From contig CAWEFK010000005.1 of assembly GCA_963808315.1 (NCBI GenBank), forward strand, positions 1 to 64,000: a stretch of 64,000 nt of DNA. Direction: 5' to 3'. Positions 18,764 through 27,646 of this stretch are shown piece by piece. The stretch comes from Palsa-504 sp963808315 (GTDB lineage Bacteria > Actinomycetota > Actinomycetes > Streptosporangiales > Streptosporangiaceae). A program made the translations under genes and the position numbers. The notes under the pieces were generated by a model. That model ran no database searches. It saw nothing but the letters and a program-made list of their open reading frames with translations, and was not told the DNA's origin. Position 1 is the stretch's first letter; every line of letters begins with the position of its first letter.

Positions 18764-19648
18764 TCACGTGCCCGCGGTGAGCCGCCCGTAAGAGGTGAGC
18801 GTGCGCAGGGCTCCCAAGGTCACGATTCCCTGCCATTCGGATCTGGCGGCCTGGCTGGGCGGTTCCCAGGCGATGGGCCAGCCGCCGTCGGGCTGCTGGT
18901 CTTTTTGCAGCCGGTCGAGATGGGCGCCGATCTGGGTGTCGGTGAACAGGGCGCGCCACCGGGAGGTAGCCTGCGGCGCGACGTTGAGCGGCGACAAGCC
19001 ATAGCCGGGGGTGTCGGGGTCGAGATGGAACAGGGGGATGTCAGACAGATTTGACGCGAGCGCGGCGGCATGCTGATCGGCCCGGTGCCGGTCCGGGACA
19101 TGCTCGAGAAAGGTAAGTGTCTCCGTGAGCGCGTGCGCGTCGACCGGCAGGCCGCCCGACTCGAGCTGCTGCCAGCAGTAGGCGGCGCCTGCTGATCGCC
19201 AGGGATGGTCAACGCCCAGTTGATACAGCAGGCCGACCAGGCCAGCGGTCGGGTTGAGGCCAGGCTCGTACGTCCAGTCGGTCCAGTGTGCCGCGCGCGG
19301 GAAGGACTCGATGACCGGGAACGCCAGCGGCACGGCACCGCCCGCGCCGGCTTCCTCGGCCGCGCGTGATAGGAAGTCACAGGCCCGGATCACCATGTCG
19401 TGGTCGACGGCGCCCGCGGTGGCGAGTGCCTGAAATGCCATCTCGACATCGACCGGCAGGCTGCCCGGGCAGCGCTTGTCCGGCTCGAGAGCATGGCCGA
19501 ACCCGCCGTCATCGTTCTGGTAGCCGCGCAGGGCATCGATAACCCCGGCGGCAGGCTGACCCAGGAAGCAGGTGGCGAACAGGCGCCGTTCGAGCAGCCG
19601 CGCCTGGTTCAGCAAGAAGCGGTCTCCCGCCGCGAACGCGTCATCCAT
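18764..19648 (-). CDS. Prenyltransferase/terpenoid-cyclase-like alpha-alpha toroid protein
   Basis: About 294 residues with QW-like repeats typical of the alpha6-alpha6 toroid: RGYQNDDGGFGHALEPDKRC near residue 50 and LQKDQQPDGGWPIAWEPPS near the end. The catalytic DxDD or zinc ligands of true cyclases and transferases are not evident. The family is common in actinomycetes without assigned function. The ATG at 19648 is preferred to upstream Met codons because the sequence before it lacks family character. Confidence 0.65.
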   Translation of the reverse strand: MDDAFAAGDRFLLNQARLLERRLFATCFLGQPAAGVIDALRGYQNDDGGFGHALEPDKRCPGSLPVDVEMAFQALATAGAVDHDMVIRACDFLSRAAEEAGAGGAVPLAFPVIESFPRAAHWTDWTYEPGLNPTAGLVGLLYQLGVDHPWRSAGAAYCWQQLESGGLPVDAHALTETLTFLEHVPDRHRADQHAAALASNLSDIPLFHLDPDTPGYGLSPLNVAPQATSRWRALFTDTQIGAHLDRLQKDQQPDGGWPIAWEPPSQAARSEWQGIVTLGALRTLTSYGRLTAGT

Positions 19649-19837
19649 AGCCCGACGATACGGTGACCGGCCCCTGTCCGTATTGAACAGAACGGACATC
19701 CCGCTGGTCAGGCAAGGACTGCCCGTGGCAGGCGCAGGGCGGCCGCCACGGCCATTGCTGGTCGTGAACGAATTGGCCGCCGGCTTGACACGGCTGCCGG
19801 GCATGCCAGGCAGTCTCCGCGTTGTTGACCTTTAGCC

Positions 19838-20596
19838 ATGAGAACCAGCCAGGGCAGTTGGCCAGCCGGATACAGTGAGCGCCCCGCGCCGTCTCCGCTG
19901 CGTCATCTTGTGGCCTGCATATGGGCGCAGGTCGTCCCCGAGGATGGTCCCGCTGCTGTTCTCGTCCTGCCGGACGGGTGCGCCGACCTTGTCTGGGAGC
20001 GCGGTCGCGGGTCGTTCATCGCGGGCCCGGACACTGGTCCTGTGCCCACCGTACTGCCGCCGGGAACGAGGATGATCGGGATCCGTTTCCGTCCCGGAGC
20101 GGGCGGCTCGCTTCTCGGCCTTCCGCTCTGCGAGCTGCGCGACCAGCGAGTGGAGTTCGCTGACATCAAGCGGGGCCTGGCCAAGCGGCTTACGGGAACC
20201 CTGGAGCCCGTGGCCGCGGAAGCCCTGATCCTGGCGGTAGCGGCTGACCTCAGCCTTGGCGTAGAGGCCGACGCGGCCATCATGCACGCCGCCAGGCTGC
20301 TATGCGACCCGCGGACACGCACTGACCACGTCGCCTCGGCGCTCTGCCTCAGCAGCAGGCAGCTCCGCCGGCGTTGGCAGGCGGAGATCGGCTACAGCCC
20401 CAAAACGTTTCAGCGGGTGCTCCGGTTCCGCCGGTTCGTCTCGCGTCTGGACGCGGCCAGCTCGCCGGGGGCTCTTGACCTGGCAACAGTTGCCTTCGAG
20501 ACCGGCTACGCCGACCAGGCGCACCTGACCCGGGAGTGCACCCGGCTCGCTGGCGTATCGCCCACGGCACTGGCGCGGCTCCGCCGCACCGGATGA
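19838..20596 (+). CDS. AraC-family transcriptional regulator
   Basis: A 252-residue protein. The N-terminal sensing domain has VLPDGCADLVW and FIAGPDTGPVP, as in the DUF6597 domain fused to AraC regulators. The C-terminal double HTH contains DHVASALCLSSRQLRRRWQ and DLATVAFETGYADQAHLTRE, then the closing GVSPTALARLR. It is divergent from the toroid protein gene across about 190 bases, which may be its target. The effector is unknown. Confidence 0.85.
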   Translation: MRTSQGSWPAGYSERPAPSPLRHLVACIWAQVVPEDGPAAVLVLPDGCADLVWERGRGSFIAGPDTGPVPTVLPPGTRMIGIRFRPGAGGSLLGLPLCELRDQRVEFADIKRGLAKRLTGTLEPVAAEALILAVAADLSLGVEADAAIMHAARLLCDPRTRTDHVASALCLSSRQLRRRWQAEIGYSPKTFQRVLRFRRFVSRLDAASSPGALDLATVAFETGYADQAHLTRECTRLAGVSPTALARLRRTG

Positions 20597-20779
20597 CCGC
20601 CTGTCACGCGTTCTCGGGGGGAACCGGCCGGCTCTCGCGGATGCCGCGCCGAACGTTCGGGCGGCTAATGGCCGTGGTGATCGCCGGGCGGGTGCTGGCG
20701 GTACAGCCAGGCGGTGATGGCGTCTTGCAGGACTGGAAATAGTTCACCCATCGGGCCCTGGACCGAGATCGGCCCAGGC

Positions 20780-21125
20780 CGCCGATCCGCAGATCACCCA
20801 GGCCGGGGAAGTGCTTGGCGGTGGCGGCCACGCCGGCGGCCTGCTGGGCGGTGACGAACGCTTGCCCGCACTCGGAGGCGACCGAGGGGCTGCTGCTGTA
20901 GGAGCGCTGGTACTGGTCGATGAAGTTGCCGGATTTGTAGTACACGTCAAGGACGGGGGCGAGGTTGACGTTCATGCCGACCCCGGCGAGATTCTGGCCC
21001 GCGCCGGTACCCGCGCTGGCGGCGGCGGCCACCGGTTGCCGGAGGCGCCGATCTGCTTTTCCGACAGGGTCGGCGCGCCGGGGCAGCCGGCGGACCTCGC
21101 CACCTTCCTGATCGGTCACGGTGCT
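20780..21125 (-). pseudogene. Internal relic of a GH3 beta-N-acetylhexosaminidase (NagZ-like)
   Basis: The minus strand carries TDQEGGEVRRLP, then (other frame) TLSEKQIGASGN, then GVGMNVNLAPVLDVYY and ATAKHFPGLG. These are consecutive conserved blocks of NagZ-type GH3 enzymes, including the substrate-binding KHFPG motif. The sequence breaks right after KHFPGLG, before the catalytic loop, and nothing recognisable lies before TDQEGG. It is a fragment of about 115 of 400 or more residues with at least two frame changes. Confidence 0.65.
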
Positions 21126-21188
21126 GCGCTGGCACCGGGGACGTCCTGGCGTGCCGGCACGCGGCCAGGTCCCGCCCTGGTCGCCCAG

Positions 21189-21683
21189 GCCGACCACGCA
21201 CCGTCCGCTCCATCGGCCAGCTGGTGCTGCGCCTCGCGCGGGAGAACCCCGGGCTAGGGCTATCGGCGCATCCACGGCGAACTCCTCGTCCTCGGCATCA
21301 AGATCGCCGCCTTCACGGTGTGGGAGATCCTTCAGCCACGCCGGGCTTGACCCGGCACCCGAGCGCACCACTACTACCTGGGCCAGTTCCTGCGCTCCCA
21401 GGCCGGCGCGCTGCTCGCCTGCAACTTCTCCGGGACCGTTACCTTAACCGGCGCCCACCTCTACGTGCCAGGAGTCATCGAGCACGCCAGCCGGCGGATC
21501 CGCATCCCCGGCGCGACCCCTCATCCCACCGCATCCTGGGTTGTCCAGGCCGCCAGGAACCTGGTCATGGACCTTGAGAAGCCGGGAGCCCCGATTGCCG
21601 ATCCTGAACAGATCGCGCACCTCTATGTCCGCAGACGGGACCGGCTCGGTGGCACCCTCCACGAATACTGGCATGCTGTCTGA
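21189..21683 (+). pseudogene. Transposase/integrase-core relic with an internal deletion
   Basis: Joined frames give RTVRSIGQLVLRLARENPG, YRRIHGELLVLGIKIA, LYVPGVIEHASRRIRI and ASWVVQAARNLVMDLE, the first half of a widespread actinobacterial integrase-core transposase. It then jumps in frame to the family's C-terminal end, ADPEQIAHLYVRRRDRLGG followed by a stop at 21683. The block with the last catalytic acid of the DDE triad is missing, so it cannot be active. No flanking inverted repeats were found. Confidence 0.65.
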
Positions 21684-21911
21684 CCAGCACGGATGAATAA
21701 TCGGCACCCGCACGGCCGACGGATCCGGCCCGCTGGAAAACAGCAGGAATCATGACGCAGTGTGATAGTCACTCTCCAACGCGAGCCACCTGATCGCCGA
21801 TTCCGGCGCCTTGGCTGAGTCGCCGGTTCCCGGCTGTAAACGCGCAGATCACCGCCATTCTGAGCGGCCTGCGCGCAGTGTGCCGGTGCGCCGGGAGACC
21901 GATGTCAGCTA

Positions 21912-21940
21912 TCGACTAATAACCTGTCTTCCATTATATT
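21912..21940 (+). promoter_or_regulatory. Promoter of the PadR/membrane-protein pair
   Basis: TCGACT (21912-21917), 17 bases, TATATT (21935-21940). The ATG at 21947 is 6 bases after the -10, consistent with a leaderless transcript. Confidence 0.5.
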
Positions 21941-21946
21941 GACGGC

Positions 21947-22285
21947 ATGGCGGTCAGGTCGATGACGGGGCAGGCGTTCTTCGTGCTCACCGCGCTGGCC
22001 GATGGCCCGCGGCACGGGTACGGCATCGTGCGTGAGGTGGCCGAGCTGTCGCAGGGCCGCGTCAAGCTGAAGATCGGCAGCCTGTACGGGGTGCTGGACC
22101 GGCTCGTCACCAGCGGGCTGATCGAGCCCGACCGGGAGGAAGCGCACGACGGGCGGCTGCGCCGCTATTTCCGGCTGACCCGGGACGGGCGGCAGGCGCT
22201 GGCTGAGGAGGCCGTGCTCCGGGCCGCCACCGCGCGCGTCGCGCGGGCGAGACTGGGCCTGGCCGGCGCGGAGGCAACCGGATGA
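21947..22285 (+). CDS. PadR-family transcriptional regulator
   Basis: A compact 112-residue PadR protein: FFVLTALADGPRHGYGIV, LKIGSLYGVLDRLVTSGLI and RRYFRLTRDGRQALAEE form the complete winged helix, followed by a short helix. The stop overlaps the ATG of the membrane protein gene (ATGA). PadR repressors commonly control the gene they are coupled to, often transporters or membrane stress proteins. Confidence 0.9.
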   Translation: MAVRSMTGQAFFVLTALADGPRHGYGIVREVAELSQGRVKLKIGSLYGVLDRLVTSGLIEPDREEAHDGRLRRYFRLTRDGRQALAEEAVLRAATARVARARLGLAGAEATG

Positions 22286-23385
22286 ACGGCGGCCTGGACC
22301 TGGAGCAGCGGTACCGGCGGGTGCTGCGGCTGCTGCCTGGCTACTACCGGGACATCTGGGAGGAGGACATGGTCGCCGCGTTCCTGGACAGCTGGCTGAC
22401 CGGCGACCCGGACGAGGACTCGGTCACCATGGAGTTCGACCGGCCCTCCCGGCAGGAGATCGCCAGCGTGGCCAGCCTGGCCGCCCGGCTGTACCTGGGC
22501 GGCGCGGGCGCTCCCCGCCGCTACTTCGCCTGGGGGCAGGCCGTGCGGGGCGCGGTGCTCGCCGTGCTGCTGTTCCACGCGGTAACCGGCCTGGAGGGGC
22601 TCGTACCCGTGTTCCCCGCCGGGAACCGCTACCCGGTCATCCCGGGACCGCCCGCGCTCATCCTGCCCACCTCGGCTGGCGGCGTCTGGGCGCCCGCGGT
22701 GTGGCACCTGCTGGGCTGCGCCTGGACCGCGGTCTTCGCGGCGCTGGTCCTGGGGCATTACCGCACGGCCCGGGTGATCGCGGTGCTGGCTGCCGCCGCC
22801 GACCTGGCCTGGCTGCTGCAGACGCAGGCCACCGGCACCCTGCTGACGCCCTTCGGGTCGTGGGCGTACTGGTTCCTGCTCGACCTGGCCCCGGCCGCGG
22901 CCATGGCCGCGTTCCACCGCGATGCCCCGCCGGCCTCGCGGTGGCCCTGGCTGCTGGCGCTGCCCGCCGGATACCTCCTGGTGGCCGAGCCGCTGCTGGC
23001 CGCCCAGGAGAGGGCCCCCTCTGCCTGGATACCGGACACTCCCGGGCTGTGCTGCATCCTGGTCAGTCTCCTCTGCCTGGCCCACCTGCCGCGGGCCCGG
23101 TCCAGCCGGGCCGGCACGGGCGTGTGGTCGCTGACCCTGGTGCTGCTCGCCGCCGCCGCCGGGATGTACCGGCTCGTCTCGCTCGGCAACTACCTGCAAG
23201 CCCCCATCCTGATCCGTTACCCGCACGGCACCTTCCTGATCCATTACGTGCACGGTCCCCTCCTGATCAGAGCCGGCCTGGCGGAACTGCTCATCTTGAC
23301 GATCGTCGTCGCGCTAGTTGCCCCGGACGCCGCCCGCGCCCAGACGGCCATCCCGCCACCGCCGGCCCGGCCGCAGCCGGGATGA
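22282..23385 (+). CDS. Multi-pass membrane protein coupled to PadR
   Basis: A 367-residue protein. The soluble N-terminus (RYRRVLRLLPGYYRDIWEED) is typical of actinobacterial PadR-linked membrane proteins. About eight hydrophobic segments follow, for example GAVLAVLLFHAVTGLEGLV, VIAVLAAAADLAWLL and ELLILTIVVALVAP, and a Pro-rich tail. No transporter signature is visible. It is probably repressed by the upstream PadR until an unknown ligand is present. Confidence 0.75.
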   Translation: MNGGLDLEQRYRRVLRLLPGYYRDIWEEDMVAAFLDSWLTGDPDEDSVTMEFDRPSRQEIASVASLAARLYLGGAGAPRRYFAWGQAVRGAVLAVLLFHAVTGLEGLVPVFPAGNRYPVIPGPPALILPTSAGGVWAPAVWHLLGCAWTAVFAALVLGHYRTARVIAVLAAAADLAWLLQTQATGTLLTPFGSWAYWFLLDLAPAAAMAAFHRDAPPASRWPWLLALPAGYLLVAEPLLAAQERAPSAWIPDTPGLCCILVSLLCLAHLPRARSSRAGTGVWSLTLVLLAAAAGMYRLVSLGNYLQAPILIRYPHGTFLIHYVHGPLLIRAGLAELLILTIVVALVAPDAARAQTAIPPPPARPQPG

Positions 23386-23416
23386 CGCCGCGGTGGCCTG
23401 ACAGACAGGACGCAGC

Positions 23417-23625
23417 GTGCGAGCATCCGGCCACCGCCCGGGCGAGGTGAACGCCGACCTGGTAATCGATGCCGCCGGCCGCCGCTCACCGATCGATGAC
23501 TGGCTGACGCAACTTGGTGCCCGGGCCCCTGCTACCTGGCGGGCCGAGTACGGGATCGCCTACTTCAGCCGCCATTACCGGGTACGCCAGGGCGCCGGCC
23601 TGCCCGCCGCTCCCGGGCCACGCGC
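23417..23625 (+). pseudogene. Fragment of an FAD-dependent oxidoreductase/monooxygenase
   Basis: The reading VNADLVIDAAGRRSPIDDWL then ATWRAEYGIAYFSRHYRV matches the middle of actinobacterial flavoprotein monooxygenases, just after the DG motif region (the 'DAAGR' block). Both the FAD-binding start and the C-terminal half are absent. It is overlapped at its 3' end by the minus-strand HD relic. Confidence 0.5.
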
Positions 23626-24000
23626 AGCGCGGCCTCGGCCCCGCCCGTGTGGTGGAACGCCTCGACGGCGTCGGCCAGGTGAACCAGGCGGATGGCCGGG
23701 GCAAGATCACTGGCACCGGCCGCCCCGGGTACCCCCTTCCCGTCCCATCGTTCGAACGTCTGCGCCAGCGGATCGCATACGGCCGGCCCTAGCCCGAGCC
23801 GTTCGGCCAGGGCGCTCGTGACGCGGCAGTGCGACTCCATGACCTGCTGCACCGAGTGGCCAGCGGTCGCCAGGAATTTCCCGACCAGCCCGATCCGGCG
23901 GAACCCGGCTGACCGCGACCAAGATGACGGGCGACAGCGTCGCCACCAGCTCGGCGAGGGTCACGCGCGAGTGCCCGGAATTCGGTCGCATCATCGCCAA
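23600..24000 (-). pseudogene. Fragment of an HD-domain phosphohydrolase-type protein
   Basis: The minus strand gives FRRIGLVGKFLATAGH, then (one frame change) VMESHCRVTSALAERLGLG, QTFERWDGKGVPG and IRLVHLADAVEAFHHTGG. This is the second half of the HD-GYP-like fold found in actinobacterial LuxR-linked HD proteins (ERWDGKG plus HLAD). The N-terminal HD motif and the C-terminal HTH are missing. The last codons run into the FAD fragment. Confidence 0.5.
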
Positions 24001-24044
24001 AGGGGCGACGTCGAACCCTAGTCTTCTAGGGGTGAGCAGCAGGG

Positions 24045-24475
24045 CTTCGGGTGGTTACGGCGGGCGCGCACCACGGTTCGTTCCGCAAGACCCAGGAGCG
24101 CCGGGTAGGCGGCTGCACCTGATGCGCAACACCGTGCACCTGGTCAGCGCGCGCGACGGCCTGGGCTGGCGCCCGCTGTTCGCCCCGCTGCCCGCCGCCA
24201 GCTTCGGCGCGCACTTCCGGCGCGGCACCGCCGGAGTGGACCTGGATGTGCTGCTCGATCAGGCCGAACGGCTGCTGGCGCAACAGCCGCGCACCCGGGC
24301 CGAGCTGGCCGGCTGCTCGCGGAACGCTGGCCAGAGGCCGATCCGAGCGCGCTGGCGCACGCGGCGACATCATCTCACGCCCTGCCAGGTACCCCTCGGG
24401 GGTGTCTGGGGCACCAACGGGCCCGCCGCCTGGGCGCCGGCGGAAAGCTGGCTGGGTGGTTGCGTTAGATTGGCG
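24045..24475 (+). pseudogene. Fragment of a winged-helix DNA-binding domain protein
   Basis: The reading includes DPGAPGRRLHLMRNTVHLVS, LGWRPLFAPLPAASFGAHF and DLDVLLDQAERLLAQQPRTR, then after a frame change a region ending AWAPAESWLG. These blocks match the central part of the large 'winged helix DNA-binding domain-containing protein' family. The first and last thirds are gone. It stops three bases before the acetyltransferase start. Confidence 0.55.
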
Positions 24476-24477
24476 GC

Positions 24478-25329
24478 GTGGGCGTTGCCGTCGGGGACCT
24501 GGCCGGTTATCAGGCGGCTGACCTGCAGCCCGTGGTGGCCGAGGCGTTCGCCGACTACGTTGTGCCGCTGCGGACCGACGTGGCGGGGCTGGACGCCATG
24601 CTCACCCGCCGCGGCTGGGAACCAGCCTGGTCCGCCGGGCTGTTCGCCGGAGGACGGCTGGCGGGGTTCTGGCTCACCGGGCGGGACGACGGCCGCGGCG
24701 AGGCCTACTGCACCATGGCCGGGATCGTGCCCGAGGCGCGCGGCGGCGGCGGACTCGACGCCATGTTCGCGCGGGTGCGGACGGCCACGGGCACGCGGCC
24801 GCACCAGCTGGAGGTGATCCGCGGCAACGAGCGCGCGGCCCGGGCCTACCGGCGGCTTGGCTTCCGGGCCGCCCGCGTGCTGCGCTACTACCAGCTGCCG
24901 CGGACCCAGGCGAGGCTCGGCGAGCCCGCGTGGCCGGTCGCCGCGGAGCCGTGGACACCCGCCGCCCTGCCGCCCGAGTCATGGCTGACGTACCCGGCCG
25001 CCTGGCAGAACCGGCGCGAGGCGCAGGGCCGCGCGCGGCAACACCCGGTCTGGCTGACGGTGCGCGAGGGCGGCGTGCTGCGCGGGTCCGCCGTGCTGTT
25101 CGCGGACCGGGGCGACCTGGCCGAGATCGCGGTCGACCCGACCGCCCGCCGGCGCGGGATCGGGCGCGCTCTGCTCGCGGCCGCGCTGCGGCACGCGGTC
25201 CCGGAGCGGATCGCGCTCGCCACCGTGGACGCCCGGGACGATGTCTTGTGCGCCTGGCTGGCGCGGTGCGGGGCCGAGTCGGAGCTCTCCCAGGACGAGA
25301 TGGTGCACGAAGGCGCCGAGCCGGGGTAA
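24478..25329 (+). CDS. Tandem GNAT acetyltransferase
   Basis: A 283-residue protein with two GNAT folds. The first (residues 1-150) has weak acetyl-CoA loop features (GIVPEARGGGGLDAMFA) and VIRGNERAARAYRRLGFR. The second (residues 160-283) has a canonical motif A, IAVDPTARRRGIGRALLAA. The Q/RxxGxG/A loop is intact only in the second domain, so that one is probably catalytic. The GTG start at 24478 follows the winged-helix relic closely. The substrate is unknown. Confidence 0.8.
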   Translation: MGVAVGDLAGYQAADLQPVVAEAFADYVVPLRTDVAGLDAMLTRRGWEPAWSAGLFAGGRLAGFWLTGRDDGRGEAYCTMAGIVPEARGGGGLDAMFARVRTATGTRPHQLEVIRGNERAARAYRRLGFRAARVLRYYQLPRTQARLGEPAWPVAAEPWTPAALPPESWLTYPAAWQNRREAQGRARQHPVWLTVREGGVLRGSAVLFADRGDLAEIAVDPTARRRGIGRALLAAALRHAVPERIALATVDARDDVLCAWLARCGAESELSQDEMVHEGAEPG

Positions 25330-25350
25330 GCCCGCGGTTCCTTTGCGGGG

Positions 25351-26241
25351 TCAGCGGAGTTCGTCGGAGAGGCGGACGAAGCGGTAGCCCGAGGCCAGCA
25401 GATGGGGCACGGCGGCGGCAATCCCTGGCGCCGTGCCGCTCTCGGGGTGGTTCATGTGGCAGATCACGACGGAACCGCCGGGCGCACCGGCGACCGTACT
25501 GCGGACCTCCCCGGGGGTGAAGGTCGCTCCCCCGTCGCCGTTGACGGAGAAGGTCACCAGGCGATCTCCCATCGCGCTGACGATTTGCGCCGCGACGTCG
25601 TCGCTGTAGGCGGTGCCGGTCCGGAAGAAGCGCGGCGGGACACCGAGCAGGCGGGTGAGCTTGGCCTGGTTCCTGGCGACCTCGTCGTAGACCTGCCCGG
25701 CGTTCCGCGTGCCGCCGATGCCGTAGGCGAACCGGCCGGTGACCGACAAGGGCAGGTGCCGGGTGCCGTGGTTGGCGATCTCGAACAGCGGCTCGCCGGC
25801 CAGCCGGCGGAAGGCGGCCGGGTTGGCGTCGATCCAGCGGGAGTTGAGGAAGAGCGTCGCGGGCACCTCGTGCCGGCGCAGGAAGCTGATCAGGGCCTGG
25901 TCGTAGCGGCTGCCGCTGGGGCCGCCGCAGGCGTCGAAGGTCAGCGCGATCACCCGCCGCGCCGCGGGCAGGTCGCGGATCACTTCCGGTCCCCCGAAGC
26001 CCCAGGTATGCGGCCGGAGATGGCCGAAGCGGGCCACGACCTGGGCCCGGGTCAGTAGGAGCGGCGGGACGACCGGCACTGTGCCCGGAGCGGGGCTCCT
26101 GGACGCTGCGGGGGGCGGGGTGAGCCTGCCGTGGGCGGGAGCGGGGGCGAGTTTGCCGCCGGCTACGGCGGCGGGCCGGTCGCAGCCGGCCAGCAGGCCG
26201 ACCGCCAGCACCGTCAGAACCGCACGGCGGCTCGCGGTCAT
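25351..26241 (-). CDS. Lipoprotein polysaccharide deacetylase (NodB family)
   Basis: A lipoprotein signal peptide (RRAVLTVLAVGLLAGC, lipobox LAGC) is followed by a Pro/Ala linker and a NodB domain. Motif 1 is ALTFDACGG, with the catalytic and metal Asp region; motif 2 is HGTRH (metal His pair H-x3-H); RFFRTGTAYSDD is motif 3 and VICHMNHPESG the C-terminal His motif. The first motif lacks the usual second Asp (TFDD), so metal binding may be altered. Anchored outside the membrane, it probably de-N-acetylates peptidoglycan or another surface glycan. Start chosen at the Met before the signal peptide. Confidence 0.82.
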   Translation of the reverse strand: MTASRRAVLTVLAVGLLAGCDRPAAVAGGKLAPAPAHGRLTPPPAASRSPAPGTVPVVPPLLLTRAQVVARFGHLRPHTWGFGGPEVIRDLPAARRVIALTFDACGGPSGSRYDQALISFLRRHEVPATLFLNSRWIDANPAAFRRLAGEPLFEIANHGTRHLPLSVTGRFAYGIGGTRNAGQVYDEVARNQAKLTRLLGVPPRFFRTGTAYSDDVAAQIVSAMGDRLVTFSVNGDGGATFTPGEVRSTVAGAPGGSVVICHMNHPESGTAPGIAAAVPHLLASGYRFVRLSDELR

Positions 26242-26314
26242 CTGCCCCTCGCTTCCAGGCCCGAGGCGATGTGTATACCGCAAACTCTACGGGGTCCGCC
26301 TTCCTGGCAGAAGA

Positions 26315-27208
26315 ATGGCCGGCATGGCGGAACGTTTCGTGATCCCCGCTGATCTGGCGCGGGCCGCGGCCAGGCAGGGACGCGACGACTGGCTCGCCGG
26401 GCTGCCGGCCCTGGTCACGCGGATCGCCGCCGACTGGCAGATCGAGATCGGCGACCCTTTCCTGCCCGGCGGCGAGACCGCCTGGGTGGCCCCGGCCCGT
26501 GACCAGGCGGGCCACGACCTCGCGGTCAAGGTCGGCTGGCCGCACCCGGAGGCGGCGCACGAGGCCGACGGCCTGCGGACCTGGGACGGCGCCGGAGCCA
26601 TCCGCCTGTACCGGGTCAAGGAGCTGACGGAGGCCACGATGCTGCTCCTGGAGCGGTGCCGGCCGGGGACACAGCTGCGGGCCTGGCCGCCCGACGAACA
26701 CGATCTGGTCATCGCCGGCCTGCTGCGGCGCCTGTGGATCAAGCCACCGCCCGGCCACGGCTTCCGGCCCCTGTCGGACATGTGCGACTACTGGGCCAGC
26801 CGGTACGAGCAACGGAACCCGGCCGAACGAAGCGGCCTGACCGCGCCGCTGGCCAGCGAGGGCATCGGCCTGCTGCGCGAGCTCCCGCGCAGCGACGGCG
26901 ATGCCCGGCTACTGCATACCGACCTGCACGCCGGCAACGTCCTGGCCGCCGTGCGCGCGCCGTGGCTCGCCATCGACCCTAAGCCCTACGTCGGAGACCC
27001 CGCCTACGACGTGACCCAGCACATCTTCAACCGGGTATTCCTGACGGGGGCCGATGCCGGGGCGCTGGCCGCCCGGATGGCGCGCCTGCTCGACCTCGAT
27101 CACGGCCGGGTCCTGCGCTGGCTCTTCGCCCGGGCGGTCGAGGCCTCGCCGTACTGGGACGGAATGGCAGACCTGGCCCAGACCCTGCATTCCCTGCTGA
27201 CGCCGTAA
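26315..27208 (+). CDS. Aminoglycoside/hydroxyurea phosphotransferase-like kinase (APH(6) type)
   Basis: About 298 residues with a kinase-like fold. GHDLAVKVGWPHPEA holds the ATP-binding Lys, LLHTDLHAGNVL is the Brenner catalytic loop with Asp, and AIDPKPYVGDPAYDV carries the metal-binding Asp. 'IDPKPYVGDPAYD' is the signature of the APH(6)/hydroxyurea kinase group (StrB-like). Housekeeping actinomycete paralogues exist, so resistance is not proven. ATG at 26315 or 26324; neither has a clear ribosome site. Divergent from the deacetylase across about 75 bases. Confidence 0.85.
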   Translation: MAGMAERFVIPADLARAAARQGRDDWLAGLPALVTRIAADWQIEIGDPFLPGGETAWVAPARDQAGHDLAVKVGWPHPEAAHEADGLRTWDGAGAIRLYRVKELTEATMLLLERCRPGTQLRAWPPDEHDLVIAGLLRRLWIKPPPGHGFRPLSDMCDYWASRYEQRNPAERSGLTAPLASEGIGLLRELPRSDGDARLLHTDLHAGNVLAAVRAPWLAIDPKPYVGDPAYDVTQHIFNRVFLTGADAGALAARMARLLDLDHGRVLRWLFARAVEASPYWDGMADLAQTLHSLLTP

Positions 27209-27254
27209 TGGACCGGGGAGCTCAATTAATTGACGCTCGCCGGGGACGAAGGCA

Positions 27255-27440
27255 TGACCTTCAGTGCACCGCCGGCCGCATGCGGCGGGGTATCGGTAGA
27301 TGGTGCCGATAATCACCGCCAGGATCGCGGCCGTGAGGCCGAGCCGCCAGTTGATGATGACCGAGAGGGGGACGTCGGTGGCTATCGCGATCAGTAGGCG
27401 CGTCCACCAGATCCGGGCTCGGGGCTTGGCGAACCCCTGA
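27255..27440 (-). pseudogene. N-terminal membrane fragment of a NERD-like protein
   Basis: The minus-strand reading ARIWWTRLLIAIATDVPL and VIINWRLGLTAAILAVII then TIYRYPAA resembles the two-helix start of actinobacterial nuclease-related-domain (NERD) membrane proteins. The domain itself does not follow. The rest of 27209-27646 holds nothing else I recognise. Confidence 0.35.
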
Positions 27441-27646
27441 GGTAGACCAGGGATGGACCGGCGGTTGCGGTTACGGTTTCTGTTTCGGGGCCGGGGGCGG
27501 CACCCCGAGCGGCTGATCCTGAGGGGGTACGGGCGCAGGGTCCCCTCGTTCGGCCGTAATTTTAAGGGTGACGAGGTCGAGCCCATGCTCAGGAAGCTGT
27601 TCGGGGGACCGTAACGGCCGGTCTCGGCTCGGCCTGGGACTGTGCG

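Noticed and set aside
21700..21946. Insertion-sequence ends or an attachment site flanking the transposase relic
   Set aside because: I found no matching inverted repeats or target duplication on either side and no tRNA gene nearby.
24674..26812. A 712-codon minus-strand reading across the GNAT, deacetylase and phosphotransferase genes
   Set aside because: Arg/Pro/Ala-rich, no domain, antisense or out of frame to three well-supported genes.
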